From JAGOGN01 sp036652735 (GTDB lineage Bacteria > Bacillota > Clostridia > Lachnospirales > Lachnospiraceae): 64,000 nucleotides of DNA. Below, one piece after another: positions 18,599 through 27,650 of this stretch (its first letter is position 1; every line of letters begins with the position of its first letter). The stretch spans positions 84,411 through 148,410 of the forward strand of contig JAVVVI010000001.1 of the NCBI GenBank assembly GCA_036652735.1. Reading direction: 5' to 3'. The notes under the pieces were generated by a model. The model had not been told where the DNA came from. It did not search any database and saw only the letters and a list, made by a program, of their open reading frames with translations. The translations under genes were made by a program, and so were the position numbers.

Positions 18599-19756
18599 CT
18601 ACTCAATTAAGAACTGTGCCAACACATAATTGCTAATATCTCTTCCATATTCTGTGAAGCAGATTCCTTCTTCTGATACCTGTAACAGGTTATTTTTCTG
18701 TAACTGCTCCACCACTTTTCCATATCTGTCTTCTATACTTTCTGAAAACTCCTTGAAAAAATCTTCTTTTTTTATTCCCTGTGTCATACGAAGCCCAAGG
18801 AAAAAAAATTCCTCCATTTGTGATTCCTTTGATAATTCTTCTATTTTTGTGATTGTCTCACCGGTTAAATAAGACTTCATATCCTCTGTATTTTTCCATC
18901 TTCTATTGCAAAATAAAGATGCTGCCCCAAGGCCAAAACCAAGATAATTCTCTCTTCTCCAATATCCTATATTATGTCTGCATTCATATCCCTGCTTTGC
19001 ATAATTTGAAATCTCATAGCGTCGGTAGCCCTGCTTGTTTAGTTTCTCTTCTGTCTGCTCATACATCAGTCTCTCCGTATCCTCATCCGGAAGTCTCTTT
19101 GGTGTTCCTCCCCGGCTTCGAATCCGATCATCCTCCCGATACTTTTCGTAAAAGGGCGTATGTTCTTCAATAATAAGACTGTATGCGGATATATGCTCCG
19201 GCTGCAGCTCCAGGACACATTCAAGTGTCTCACAATAACTAGAAAGAGTCTGACCCGGAAGTGCTGACATTAAATCAACATTAATATTTGAGAATCCGGC
19301 TGCTCTTGCTTGTTTATAAGAGATCAAAAATTCTTCATAGGTGTGAATCCGTCCCAATTCTTTTAATTCCCTGTTTTTTGCCGATTGAAGTCCAAAACTG
19401 ATACGGTTTATTCCAATCTTCCTATATTGTTCCAGGGCTTCCGGTGTAGTTGTCCCCGGATTGCATTCAATGGAGATCTCTGCCTCCGGCAGAATGGAAA
19501 AATTATTTGCCACTGCCCGGACAATGTCCTGTATCCATTCCGGTTTTAAAATAGATGGCGTTCCCCCTCCCATAAAAATTGTGGTCACATTGGAAATCTG
19601 CTGCCGGTATGGATGATTTTCAATCTCCTGAATCAAGGCCTGTACATACTGTTCCTGAAGAGGTAGGCCTGCTGTTTGAGAAAGAAAATCACAATATTCA
19701 CATTTTCTTTTACAAAATGGAATATGAATATACAACTGTGTGGTTACCTGCTTCAT
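18599..19756 (-). CDS. hemW: Radical SAM heme chaperone HemW
   Basis: 385 aa. The N-terminal YIHIPFCKRKCEYCDF carries the CxxxCxxC that binds the 4Fe-4S cluster, followed by a GGGTPS motif and IECNPGTTTPE as in the HemN/HemW family. HemW lacks the extra N-terminal residues of true coproporphyrinogen dehydrogenase HemN and is thought to insert heme into target enzymes. It overlaps the lepA stop by one base (TAATG), a strong coupling sign, and the lepA-hemW pair is a conserved Firmicutes arrangement. Confidence 0.93.
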   Translation of the reverse strand: MKQVTTQLYIHIPFCKRKCEYCDFLSQTAGLPLQEQYVQALIQEIENHPYRQQISNVTTIFMGGGTPSILKPEWIQDIVRAVANNFSILPEAEISIECNPGTTTPEALEQYRKIGINRISFGLQSAKNRELKELGRIHTYEEFLISYKQARAAGFSNINVDLMSALPGQTLSSYCETLECVLELQPEHISAYSLIIEEHTPFYEKYREDDRIRSRGGTPKRLPDEDTERLMYEQTEEKLNKQGYRRYEISNYAKQGYECRHNIGYWRRENYLGFGLGAASLFCNRRWKNTEDMKSYLTGETITKIEELSKESQMEEFFFLGLRMTQGIKKEDFFKEFSESIEDRYGKVVEQLQKNNLLQVSEEGICFTEYGRDISNYVLAQFLIE

Positions 19757-21567
19757 TATTCATCATCCAGCTTCAATACGCTCATAAAGGCTTTCTGTGG
19801 AATCTCTACATTACCAATTTGGCGCATCCGCTTCTTTCCTTCTTTCTGTTTTTCCAATAACTTGTGTTTTCTGGAAATATCCCCTCCATAACATTTTGCC
19901 AGTACATCCTTACGCATGGCCTTTATTGTCTCACGGGCGATGATTTTCCCACCAATTGCTGCCTGAATGGGGATCTCAAATAAATGCCGTGGAATCTCAT
20001 CTTTTAATTTTTCACACATCCGTCTGCCTCTCTCATATGCAGTTGCTTCATGTACAATAAAAGAGAGTGCATCCACTTCTTCATGATTTACCAGAATATC
20101 AAGTTTTACCAGTTCCGAGCGCTCATATCCCTTCAGTTCATAATCAAACGAAGCATATCCTTTTGATCTGGATTTCAGTGCATCAAAAAAATCATATATA
20201 ATCTCATTTAAAGGCAATTCATATTTAATCACTGCCCTGGTAGCTTCTATATATTCCATGGAAAGATATACTCCTCGTCTTTCCTGGCATAAATCCATAA
20301 TCGATCCAATAAATTCACTGGTCACCATGATTTCAGCACTTACAATCGGTTCTTCCATATAATCAATCTCCGCAGGATTGGGAAGATTGGAAGGATTTGT
20401 CAGTTCAATCATATCCCCATTTAACTTATATACCTTGTAGATTACCCCGGGTGCGGTTGTTACCAAATCCAAATTATATTCCCGTTCCAATCGTTCCTGA
20501 ATCACTTCAAGATGAAGCAGACCCAAGAATCCACAACGGTAACCAAAGCCCAATGCCAGGGACGTCTCCGGTTCAAATTGCAAGGAGGCATCATTTAACT
20601 GTAATCTATCCAATGCATCTCTCAAATCGGGATACTTTGCGCTGTCTGCCGGATACATACCGCAATAAACCATTGGGTTAACCTTTTTATAACCCGGCAA
20701 TGGTTTTTCACAGGGATTGCTGTTATCCGTTAGGGTGTCACCTACACTGGTGTCCTTCACATTTTTCAGACTTGCGGTAACATAGCCCACCATTCCGGCG
20801 CTTAATTCCTGGCAGGGAAGAAATCTTCCTGCCCCAAAATAACCCACTTCCACTACATCGGCAACTGCGCCGGTAGCCATCATGCGCATCTTTGTTCCAA
20901 TCTTGATTGTACCTTCCATAATACGGACAAATACAATTACCCCCTTATACGAATCGTAAAGAGAGTCAAACACCAATGCAGACAAAGGTGCTGCTGGGTC
21001 TCCCTTTGGTGGTGGTATTTTAACGATAATCTGTTCCAGAACCTCTTCTATATTCAGCCCAGTCTTTGCTGAGATCTTTGGTGCATCCTGTGCTTCAATC
21101 CCAATAATATCTTCAATCTCTTCGATCACTCGTTCCGGATCTGCACTGGGCAAATCAATTTTATTAATTACCGGCATAACATCCAGGTTGTGATCCATTG
21201 CCAGATACACGTTCGCCAATGTCTGTGCTTCCACACCCTGTGCCGCATCTACCACCAGAATTGCACCATCACAAGCTGCAAGACTTCTGGATACTTCATA
21301 ATTAAAATCCACATGTCCGGGAGTATCAATTAGATTCAAAATATACTCCTCTCCATTTTTCGCCTTATAAACGGTACGGACCGCCTGGGATTTAATGGTA
21401 ATTCCTCTCTCTCGTTCCAAATCCATGTTATCCAGTATCTGCGCCTGCATCTCCCTGCTGGTTAAAAGACCGGTCCGTTCAATAATACGGTCCGCTAAAG
21501 TAGACTTGCCATGGTCAATGTGCGCTATAATACAAAAATTCCTAATTTTACTCTGGTCTGTTGTCAT
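19756..21567 (-). CDS. lepA: Elongation factor 4 (LepA)
   Basis: Ribosomal back-translocase / biogenesis GTPase. It is 603 aa. Motifs are IAHIDHGKST (G1), DTPGHVDFNYEVSRS (G3) and NKIDLPSADP (G4), followed by EF-G-like domains and the LepA-specific C-terminal domain ending KRMRQIGNVEIPQKAF. The ATG at 21567 has GGAGG 6 nt upstream; the six extra codons to 21585 overlap that site. First gene of the lepA-hemW-S9 run. Confidence 0.97.
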   Translation of the reverse strand: MTTDQSKIRNFCIIAHIDHGKSTLADRIIERTGLLTSREMQAQILDNMDLERERGITIKSQAVRTVYKAKNGEEYILNLIDTPGHVDFNYEVSRSLAACDGAILVVDAAQGVEAQTLANVYLAMDHNLDVMPVINKIDLPSADPERVIEEIEDIIGIEAQDAPKISAKTGLNIEEVLEQIIVKIPPPKGDPAAPLSALVFDSLYDSYKGVIVFVRIMEGTIKIGTKMRMMATGAVADVVEVGYFGAGRFLPCQELSAGMVGYVTASLKNVKDTSVGDTLTDNSNPCEKPLPGYKKVNPMVYCGMYPADSAKYPDLRDALDRLQLNDASLQFEPETSLALGFGYRCGFLGLLHLEVIQERLEREYNLDLVTTAPGVIYKVYKLNGDMIELTNPSNLPNPAEIDYMEEPIVSAEIMVTSEFIGSIMDLCQERRGVYLSMEYIEATRAVIKYELPLNEIIYDFFDALKSRSKGYASFDYELKGYERSELVKLDILVNHEEVDALSFIVHEATAYERGRRMCEKLKDEIPRHLFEIPIQAAIGGKIIARETIKAMRKDVLAKCYGGDISRKHKLLEKQKEGKKRMRQIGNVEIPQKAFMSVLKLDDE

Positions 21568-21599
21568 AATATTCCTCCAAATCACTTCGATACAAAAGA

Positions 21600-21628
21600 A
21601 TTATACCACGCTTGCTCCATCAATTCCA
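21600..21628 (-). promoter_or_regulatory. Extended -10 promoter for lepA
   Basis: On the minus strand TGGTATAAT (perfect -10 at 21600-21605 with the TGn extension), and a weak -35 TGGAAT 17 bp upstream. It lies 32 bp before the lepA start. Confidence 0.65.
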
Positions 21629-21678
21629 TACATACTTTTTGAGAGCTTTCTTTCTTTTATTAAATGATTCTTCTACAT

Positions 21679-21693
21679 TGTGATTTTGTCACA
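21679..21693. promoter_or_regulatory. Crp/Fnr-like palindrome upstream of the CoA-disulfide reductase gene
   Basis: TGTGA-TTTTG-TCACA (5-bp spacer) is centred at 21686. A TATACT -10 element lies at 21715-21720 without a recognisable -35, so the palindrome is centred about 41 bp upstream of the expected transcript start, the usual class II activator position. The 5-bp spacer differs from the Crp 6-bp spacing, so the regulator is uncertain. Confidence 0.45.
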
Positions 21694-21767
21694 GAACTCT
21701 TTTCCGGAATTGGCTATACTAGGAACAGATCATAAATGATATAAGTTTAACAAAGAGAGGGAAAGAA

Positions 21768-24191
21768 ATGAAGATATGTATTGTTGGGGGTGTTGCCGGT
21801 GGTGCCAGTGCTGCAACACGATTGCGTCGTTTAGACGAAGATGCTGAGATTATTTTATTTGAAAAGGGGGAATTTATCTCCTATGCGAATTGCGGACTTC
21901 CATACTATATTGGTGGAATTATCAAAGAGGAAGAAACTCTGATTGTAACCAAACCAGAATTATTAAGAGAACGATTTTTAATTGACGTTCGTGTGAGGAA
22001 TGAAGTAACTGCTATTAACAAAGAAGAGAAAAAAATCCAGGTTAAGAACCACGAAACCGGTGAACTCTATGAAGAATCTTACGACAAACTTCTACTGTCC
22101 CCGGGTGCTGCTCCCAAAATCATGTTTCCTGAGGCGGCTGCCATTCCGGGCGTATTTACTTTACGAACGGTCCCTGACACGCTGAAGATTCGCAGCTTTA
22201 TTGATACCCAAAAGCCAAAAACTGCCGTTGTGATCGGCGGTGGATTTATTGGAATTGAAATGGCAGAGAATCTAACCGCTCAGGGCATTGCCGTTACGGT
22301 TGTGGAATTTGCCCCTCATATCGTTGCCTCCATGGACCATGAACTGGCAAATATTCTTCATACTCATTTAGCTGAGAATGGAGTATCGCTTCTTTTAAAA
22401 ACCGGTGTCACGAATATAAAACAAGAAGGAAGCAGCATCTGCTTATCTCTCACAAACGACACTTCCATCCATGCCGACCTGGTACTGATGTCTGTTGGTG
22501 TCGCCCCTGAAAGCCGCCTTGCAAAAGAAACCGGCCTGTCTCTTGGCATGGGTAACAGCATTGCTGTTACAGACACTTTGCAAACCAGTGATCCCAATAT
22601 TTACGCCGTTGGAGATGCCATTTCTATTGAACATGCCATTACCCATAAGGAAAGCCTGATTCCCCTTGCCGGTCCTGCAAATCGACAGGGCAGAATTGTT
22701 GCGGAAAATATCCTTGGTGCTTCTAAATCGGGAAATCTCACCTTAGGAAGTGCCGTATTAAAGGTCTTTGACTTAACGGCTGCTTCCACCGGCTTAAGTG
22801 AAGCCCAGTGCCAAAAGATGAATATCGATTATAAAAAAACTTATGTACATCCCTTTTCCCACGCCAGCTATTATCCCGGTGCAACCCAGATTACCATGAA
22901 ATTACTGTTTACCAATGATGGTTCCATTCTTGGTGCACAGGCTGTTGGTTACGAAGGTGTTGAGAAACATATCGATGTAATTGCCAGTGTTATCCACTTT
23001 AAAGGGACCGTAAAGGATTTAGAAGAACTGGAACTATGCTATGCTCCTCCATTTTCCTCCGCTAAGGATCCGGTAAATATGCTTGGTTTTACTGCTTCTA
23101 ATATTTTAAATGGAAGTATGCCTGTCTTTTACGCTGAGGATCTGGAAACCCTTGACCTGAATAAAATTCAGTTGGTTGATGTCAGCACACCCGATGAAGT
23201 TCTTATGGGTACTATTAAAAACAGTCGCAATATTCCCCTGGATACCCTTCGAAACCGTATGGCGGAACTGGATCCCTCAAAGCCGGTTTATCTCTTCTGC
23301 CGAATTGGTTTAAGAGGCTATATTGCGGCCAGAATCCTGTTGCAACATGGATATCAGGTCTTTAATCTCAGCGGTGGCTACAAAACTTATATGATGATTC
23401 AGAATAAAAAGACATCCTTTTTATCCAAAGAATGCAGTCATAAGGAACACTCGGAGCAGTCCTCCGGTACGCCTGCTGCTTCCATGGAAGTAAATGCCTG
23501 CGGGCTTCAATGCCCCGGTCCAATTATGAAGGTTGCAGATGGCATGAAGGAACTGAAAGATGGCGAACAATTGTTAATTCATGCCACTGATCCTGCTTTT
23601 GCATCCGATATCAAGGTTTGGTGTGAACGAACGGGAAACCAATGCTTAACCATTACGTCTGAAAAAGGAATCTTTCACGTTACTTTGCAAAAAGGCACTT
23701 TAATTCCTGTCCCTTCTACCGGTAATGACAAAACAATGGTTATTTTCAGCAGTGACCTGGACAAAGCGATTGCTGCTTTTATCATTGCCAATGGTTCTGT
23801 TGCAATGGGACGGAAGGTAACTCTATTCTTTACCTTTTGGGGTCTAAACATACTACGCAAAAACTCCAAAGTAACTGTTTCAAAGACCGTCGTTGAAAAA
23901 ATGTTTGGTAAACTGATGCCTCGTGGAAGCAAAAAGCTGGGTCTGTCCCGAATGAATATGGGTGGAATGGGTGCCAAAATGATTCGCACCATTATGAAAA
24001 AGAAACAGGTCTCTTCCCTGGAAGAGCTTATTCAATCCGCCATACAAAGCGGCGTACGAATTGTAGCCTGTGAAATGTCCATGGATTTAATGGGCATTCA
24101 TCCGGAAGAATTAATTCCCGGCGTAGAACTAGGTGGCGTTGCAACCTTCCTTGGAAGCGCCGAAACATCGGATACAAATTTGTTCATCTAA
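21768..24191 (+). CDS. CoA-disulfide reductase-like oxidoreductase fused to rhodanese, TusA and DsrE-like domains
   Basis: 807 aa. Domains in order: FAD/NAD(P) disulfide oxidoreductase (about 1-330, GGVAGGASAATRLRR, redox cysteine in SYANCGLPYYIGG near 43) with dimerisation domain (to about 440); rhodanese (about 455-550, active-site loop FCRIGLRG); TusA (about 573-640, ACGLQCPGPIMK); DsrE/F-like (about 655-805). The family reduces CoA disulfides or persulfides, and the extra domains relay sulfane sulfur. All cysteines expected for the first three domains are present. It stands alone with its own promoter region and terminator. Substrate (CoA disulfide, polysulfide or other) is not settled by sequence. 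Confidence 0.9.
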   Translation: MKICIVGGVAGGASAATRLRRLDEDAEIILFEKGEFISYANCGLPYYIGGIIKEEETLIVTKPELLRERFLIDVRVRNEVTAINKEEKKIQVKNHETGELYEESYDKLLLSPGAAPKIMFPEAAAIPGVFTLRTVPDTLKIRSFIDTQKPKTAVVIGGGFIGIEMAENLTAQGIAVTVVEFAPHIVASMDHELANILHTHLAENGVSLLLKTGVTNIKQEGSSICLSLTNDTSIHADLVLMSVGVAPESRLAKETGLSLGMGNSIAVTDTLQTSDPNIYAVGDAISIEHAITHKESLIPLAGPANRQGRIVAENILGASKSGNLTLGSAVLKVFDLTAASTGLSEAQCQKMNIDYKKTYVHPFSHASYYPGATQITMKLLFTNDGSILGAQAVGYEGVEKHIDVIASVIHFKGTVKDLEELELCYAPPFSSAKDPVNMLGFTASNILNGSMPVFYAEDLETLDLNKIQLVDVSTPDEVLMGTIKNSRNIPLDTLRNRMAELDPSKPVYLFCRIGLRGYIAARILLQHGYQVFNLSGGYKTYMMIQNKKTSFLSKECSHKEHSEQSSGTPAASMEVNACGLQCPGPIMKVADGMKELKDGEQLLIHATDPAFASDIKVWCERTGNQCLTITSEKGIFHVTLQKGTLIPVPSTGNDKTMVIFSSDLDKAIAAFIIANGSVAMGRKVTLFFTFWGLNILRKNSKVTVSKTVVEKMFGKLMPRGSKKLGLSRMNMGGMGAKMIRTIMKKKQVSSLEELIQSAIQSGVRIVACEMSMDLMGIHPEELIPGVELGGVATFLGSAETSDTNLFI

Positions 24192-24201
24192 CAACACTCT
24201 T

Positions 24202-24245
24202 ATAACAGGCATAGAATTTTTATCTTTCTATGCCTGTTATTCATT
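24202..24245. terminator. Terminator hairpin between convergent CoA-disulfide reductase and spoIIP genes
   Basis: A 14-bp perfect stem (ATAACAGGCATAGA at 24202-24215, TCTATGCCTGTTAT at 24227-24240). T-runs on either side are short. The right arm overlaps the spoIIP stop codon. Confidence 0.6.
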
Positions 24246-25463
24246 TTGTGATGTCAGAACTTTATTTAACAGGTCCGCTAAAGGCTCCATGGCATTCCCT
24301 GCTTCCTCATCGGTATTGGTCTGTGCCCCAACTTCAATTAAAAGTGTCCTGGGTTTTAAATGCATATTGTAACGATATCCTTTTAGATAAATTGGCCTTG
24401 TAAAACCCGGATAATAGGTGGCTGCCGCAATTTGCATCTGCAGTGAAAATGCAAGATTATCCTGTAAATTTGGATTTTTCAAATATGTAATTTCACCATT
24501 TGCGGTTGTGCGACTGAGGCCATTAAAAAACATAATTTTTGCGGTCTTTTTTCCATTAATTTTTTTAATCAAATGTGCATCTTCCTTCACTGCATCCCGA
24601 TGCATGTCAATTACAACCTTAATGGAGGGATGGTCTGAAAGAATTTTTTCAATTGCAGGCAATGCTTCCGAATAAGCTGCATCCCGGCTTTTCACATCAT
24701 ATTCACCCAAGTGATGCAATACCTCAAATCCATACTTTTCTTCTAACAGCTGATCCAGATATTGGGCTATATCCACTACTGATTTCTGCTTTTCACCCTT
24801 TTTGGAACTTATATATTTTTCCTGGGAATGTGTATGATAAATTAAAATCTGGGGTCCCTTCCCATTTTTTTTAATGGTAAGATCTTTCTTTAATAATTTT
24901 TCTGCATTGAGCTGGCTTCCTTTAATTGTTGTGGTTCGATCAATCACATAGAAGTTCTGCCGCAAATAATCAAAGTCATTTAGCTTTTCCAATGACACCG
25001 CCTTAGCCTCGTCCTCTTTTAAGTTACCAGTGGAATCGGTCTCTTTTTCATCCTCCTCCACTACCTCCTGTGCTACAATATCTCCCGTTCTATCATCCAC
25101 ATAATTCTCATCTGCTGCCTCACTGGCAACTATGGCTTCGTAGGAAATTGCACTTTCCACTTTGGTCTCATAGTGTGGTTTTGTACTCTCATAAGCATAA
25201 ATAGGAAAATATCGTACCACTTTACTCACGAATACATCCCAGAGGGAATCTTCTCCGGGGGGTGAGACTGAAAAGGTCAACACCGGAGAATGGAGTTTTA
25301 TCATGCGGTTACCCATGTCATTTACCGTCTGTTCCAAACACTGCTGTGCAAATGAGGATGTTTTTCCTCCACGTTTTCCAATGGCAAAAAAAGCTGCCAT
25401 ACAAATCAATACACAAGTCAGAATAATTCTTGCTATTTTTACAATTTTCTTTCTGTAGTTCAC
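24237..25463 (-). CDS. spoIIP: Stage II sporulation protein P (SpoIIP)
   Basis: Peptidoglycan amidase/endopeptidase that, with SpoIID and SpoIIM, drives engulfment of the forespore. About 408 aa from the GTG at 25463, which follows AAAGGGTGG; the open frame reaches 25499 (also GTG). An N-terminal signal anchor (IARIILTCVLICMAAFFAIG) is followed by a long linker and the SpoIIP domain with ILIYHTHSQEKY, the YDVKSRDAAY region and VVIDMHRD, carrying the zinc-ligand His/Glu set of the amidase fold. A sigma-E-like promoter lies between aroE and this gene. It confirms sporulation capacity. Confidence 0.94.
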   Translation of the reverse strand: MNYRKKIVKIARIILTCVLICMAAFFAIGKRGGKTSSFAQQCLEQTVNDMGNRMIKLHSPVLTFSVSPPGEDSLWDVFVSKVVRYFPIYAYESTKPHYETKVESAISYEAIVASEAADENYVDDRTGDIVAQEVVEEDEKETDSTGNLKEDEAKAVSLEKLNDFDYLRQNFYVIDRTTTIKGSQLNAEKLLKKDLTIKKNGKGPQILIYHTHSQEKYISSKKGEKQKSVVDIAQYLDQLLEEKYGFEVLHHLGEYDVKSRDAAYSEALPAIEKILSDHPSIKVVIDMHRDAVKEDAHLIKKINGKKTAKIMFFNGLSRTTANGEITYLKNPNLQDNLAFSLQMQIAAATYYPGFTRPIYLKGYRYNMHLKPRTLLIEVGAQTNTDEEAGNAMEPLADLLNKVLTSQNE

Positions 25464-25504
25464 CCATTGCCACCCTTTCACCAAAAGACATACATCCACA
25501 GATA

Positions 25505-25533
25505 TATATATGATGACAAGGTTGAATTTATGC
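25505..25533 (-). promoter_or_regulatory. Candidate sigma-E promoter for spoIIP
   Basis: On the minus strand GCATAAA (25527-25533), 14-bp spacer, CATATATA (25505-25512), resembling the mother-cell sigma-E pattern (ATA-type -35, CATACANT -10). The position, about 40 bp before the spoIIP start, fits. Confidence 0.4.
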
Positions 25534-25544
25534 TCTTATTTCAC

Positions 25545-26279
25545 TTATTCTTTTCTATGTGTAAAATATCTGGCTGCTTCCTCTGCCTGGGCAGTCAGCA
25601 TTTTAATACCACCAGAACATCGAATTCCCAGTTCTTCTGCCTGTGCTAAAAGCTTTGTTTTTTCCGGATTGTAGATTACATCAAAGACCCCTTCGCAGTC
25701 CGGAAATTGCGTAAGATCTATGGGCCGTTGTTCTACGTTTGGATACATTCCAACCGGAGTTGTATTAATAATCACCTGAATCCTGTCCACTCTGTGTAAG
25801 TCAGCATAATTTACCCTTATGACCGGATTATTTTCCTGGAATTCCTGCTCCCTTCGGGAAGCAATTACAATTTTGGCTGCTCCCATCTGCTTCACAGCCC
25901 AGGTCACGGTCTTACTGGTTGCTCCATCTCCCAAAATAAGGACTGTTTTAGTTTCAACAACGATGCCTGCTTCTTTCATTGCGTAACAAAATCCATAGTA
26001 ATCTGTATTTGTTCCACAAAGTTTTCTCTGGGCATTAAAATATAAGGTATTTACAGCCCCTATTTGTTTTGCAATGGGTGCTAAATAGTCACAATAGGGC
26101 ATTACGGTCTGTTTGTATGGAATGGTAACATTTAAACCCAGGAAATTTCTGGTCTCCAATAGTTCCACTAACTCTTCTTTGGAAACCGGATACAGTTCAT
26201 ATTGATAGAATCCCAGGCTCTCATGTATTTCCTTGGAATAACTATGGCCCAGTTTTTCCCCAACTAATCCATATTGCAT
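25545..26279 (-). CDS. aroE: Shikimate dehydrogenase
   Basis: NADPH-dependent reduction of 3-dehydroshikimate to shikimate. It is 244 aa, somewhat shorter than the usual 270-285. The substrate site is HSYSKEIHES near residue 12 (the SxS pair), the catalytic lysine lies in NVTIPYKQ near 55, and the aspartate in GTNTDYYGF. The nucleotide loop reads LGDGATSKTV rather than GAGGAA. It starts 16 bp inside the chorismate mutase gene and is last in the aromatic run. The divergent nucleotide loop makes cofactor preference uncertain. Confidence 0.9.
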   Translation of the reverse strand: MQYGLVGEKLGHSYSKEIHESLGFYQYELYPVSKEELVELLETRNFLGLNVTIPYKQTVMPYCDYLAPIAKQIGAVNTLYFNAQRKLCGTNTDYYGFCYAMKEAGIVVETKTVLILGDGATSKTVTWAVKQMGAAKIVIASRREQEFQENNPVIRVNYADLHRVDRIQVIINTTPVGMYPNVEQRPIDLTQFPDCEGVFDVIYNPEKTKLLAQAEELGIRCSGGIKMLTAQAEEAARYFTHRKE

Positions 26280-26551
26280 GATTCTTCTCCTTCTATCAAC
26301 TCCCTTTGATACGCTCTGCTCACTTGAAACATGGTACCATATAGTGTTCGAATATAGGGCTCCATAAGTGGACCCACCTGTTCAGACAGCTTTTGCAGAA
26401 TTTCTTCCTCTCTTTGTGCATTTAAAACGATCGTTTTAGAAGCTTTCTTTTCTTCTGCTACCTGTTTGGATAACTTCATTCGTTGAAGGAATAAAGCAGC
26501 TATTTCCTCATCTATTTTATCGATTTCAATTCTTATGTTCTCTAATGACAT
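26264..26551 (-). CDS. Chorismate mutase (AroQ type)
   Basis: Converts chorismate to prephenate. It is 95 aa, a monofunctional all-helical AroQ domain: R7 in IRIEIDKIDEEIAALFLQRM and the downstream KQVAEEKK lysine are active-site positions of the fold. There is no prephenate dehydratase domain attached, unlike PheA. It overlaps aroC by 26 bp and aroE by 16 bp. Its prephenate is used by TyrA of the same operon; the phenylalanine branch enzyme must be elsewhere. Confidence 0.9.
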   Translation of the reverse strand: MSLENIRIEIDKIDEEIAALFLQRMKLSKQVAEEKKASKTIVLNAQREEEILQKLSEQVGPLMEPYIRTLYGTMFQVSRAYQRELIEGEESCNMD

Positions 26552-27650
26552 CTTCTTCTCCTAATTCCAGCATGGTATCTAAAATACCCAGTGCCATGGC
26601 GGCTTCCACTACTGGGACTGCCCGAACCACCACACAGGGATCATGTCTGCCAACAATACTCAGCTTCGTATTTTCTCCCCGGCTTAAAGATACCGAGTCC
26701 TGTTCCTTTGCTATGGATGGTGTGGGTTTCATTCCAAGACGGCAGATAATGGGCATTCCGGATGAAATTCCACCTAATATTCCTCCATGGTGATTGGTTC
26801 TTGTTTTAACCTGATTTCCGTCCATATAAAATGCATCGTTATTCTCAGAACCTTTCCTGGCAGAAGAGGCAAATCCTGTGCCGAACTCAACTCCTTTTAC
26901 TGCCGGAATCCCAAAGAAAATCGGAGACAAGATGCTTTCTAGTCCATCATACATAGGACCGCCAATTCCCGGTTTCACTCCAATTGCCACACACTCTATG
27001 ATTCCGCCAATGGAATCTCCCTGTGACCGGACTTCGGTTATATACTTCCCCATCTCCGCTCCCTTTTCTTCATCCAGTACAGGAAAGGAACGTGTCTTCA
27101 AATCATTTAGTTGTGTCAAGTCTTCTATTCCCTCTGAGAATCCTCTGTCAAAAATAGAACCAATGGCATAAATATGTGCTCCAATATGAATATTTTCTTT
27201 TTCCAATATTTGAAGTGCAATGGCCCCTGCAATACAAAGAGGTGCCGTCATTCTTCCTGAAAAAGGACCGCCGCCGCTGATATTCACACTGCCCTTATAC
27301 TTTACCATTGCCGTATAATCTCCATGTCCGGGACGTGGAACATCACAAACAGATTCATAATCCTTGGAATGGATATTGGTATTTTTAATTATAATGGTCA
27401 ATGGTTCCTTTGTTGTTTTACCATCAATAAGACCACTTCGAACCAAAGGCAGGTCCGGTTCTTTTCGTGAGGTTGCATAAATACTGTTCCCGGGTGCTCT
27501 CCGATTTAGTAATTCCTGCATTTTATCAAAATCAATCCATTGTCCAATGGGCAGACCTGTAATCGTTACCCCTATTTCTTCTTCGTGAGAACCTCCAAAT
27601 ATGGTTACCTTTAAGTGTCTGCCAAAGGTAGAAGAACATTTAATACTCAT
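26526..27650 (-). CDS. aroC: Chorismate synthase
   Basis: FMN-dependent trans-elimination of phosphate from EPSP to give chorismate. It is 374 aa. Signatures include GRHLKVTIFGGSHEEEIG, the central RPGHGDYTAMVKY, GRMTAPLCIAGA, and the late RHDPCVVVRAVPVVEAAMAL. The ATG at 27650 has GGGAGGTG 6 nt upstream. It overlaps the aroA stop by 11 bp and the chorismate mutase start by 26 bp, so translation of the whole block is coupled. Confidence 0.96.
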   Translation of the reverse strand: MSIKCSSTFGRHLKVTIFGGSHEEEIGVTITGLPIGQWIDFDKMQELLNRRAPGNSIYATSRKEPDLPLVRSGLIDGKTTKEPLTIIIKNTNIHSKDYESVCDVPRPGHGDYTAMVKYKGSVNISGGGPFSGRMTAPLCIAGAIALQILEKENIHIGAHIYAIGSIFDRGFSEGIEDLTQLNDLKTRSFPVLDEEKGAEMGKYITEVRSQGDSIGGIIECVAIGVKPGIGGPMYDGLESILSPIFFGIPAVKGVEFGTGFASSARKGSENNDAFYMDGNQVKTRTNHHGGILGGISSGMPIICRLGMKPTPSIAKEQDSVSLSRGENTKLSIVGRHDPCVVVRAVPVVEAAMALGILDTMLELGEEDVIREHKN

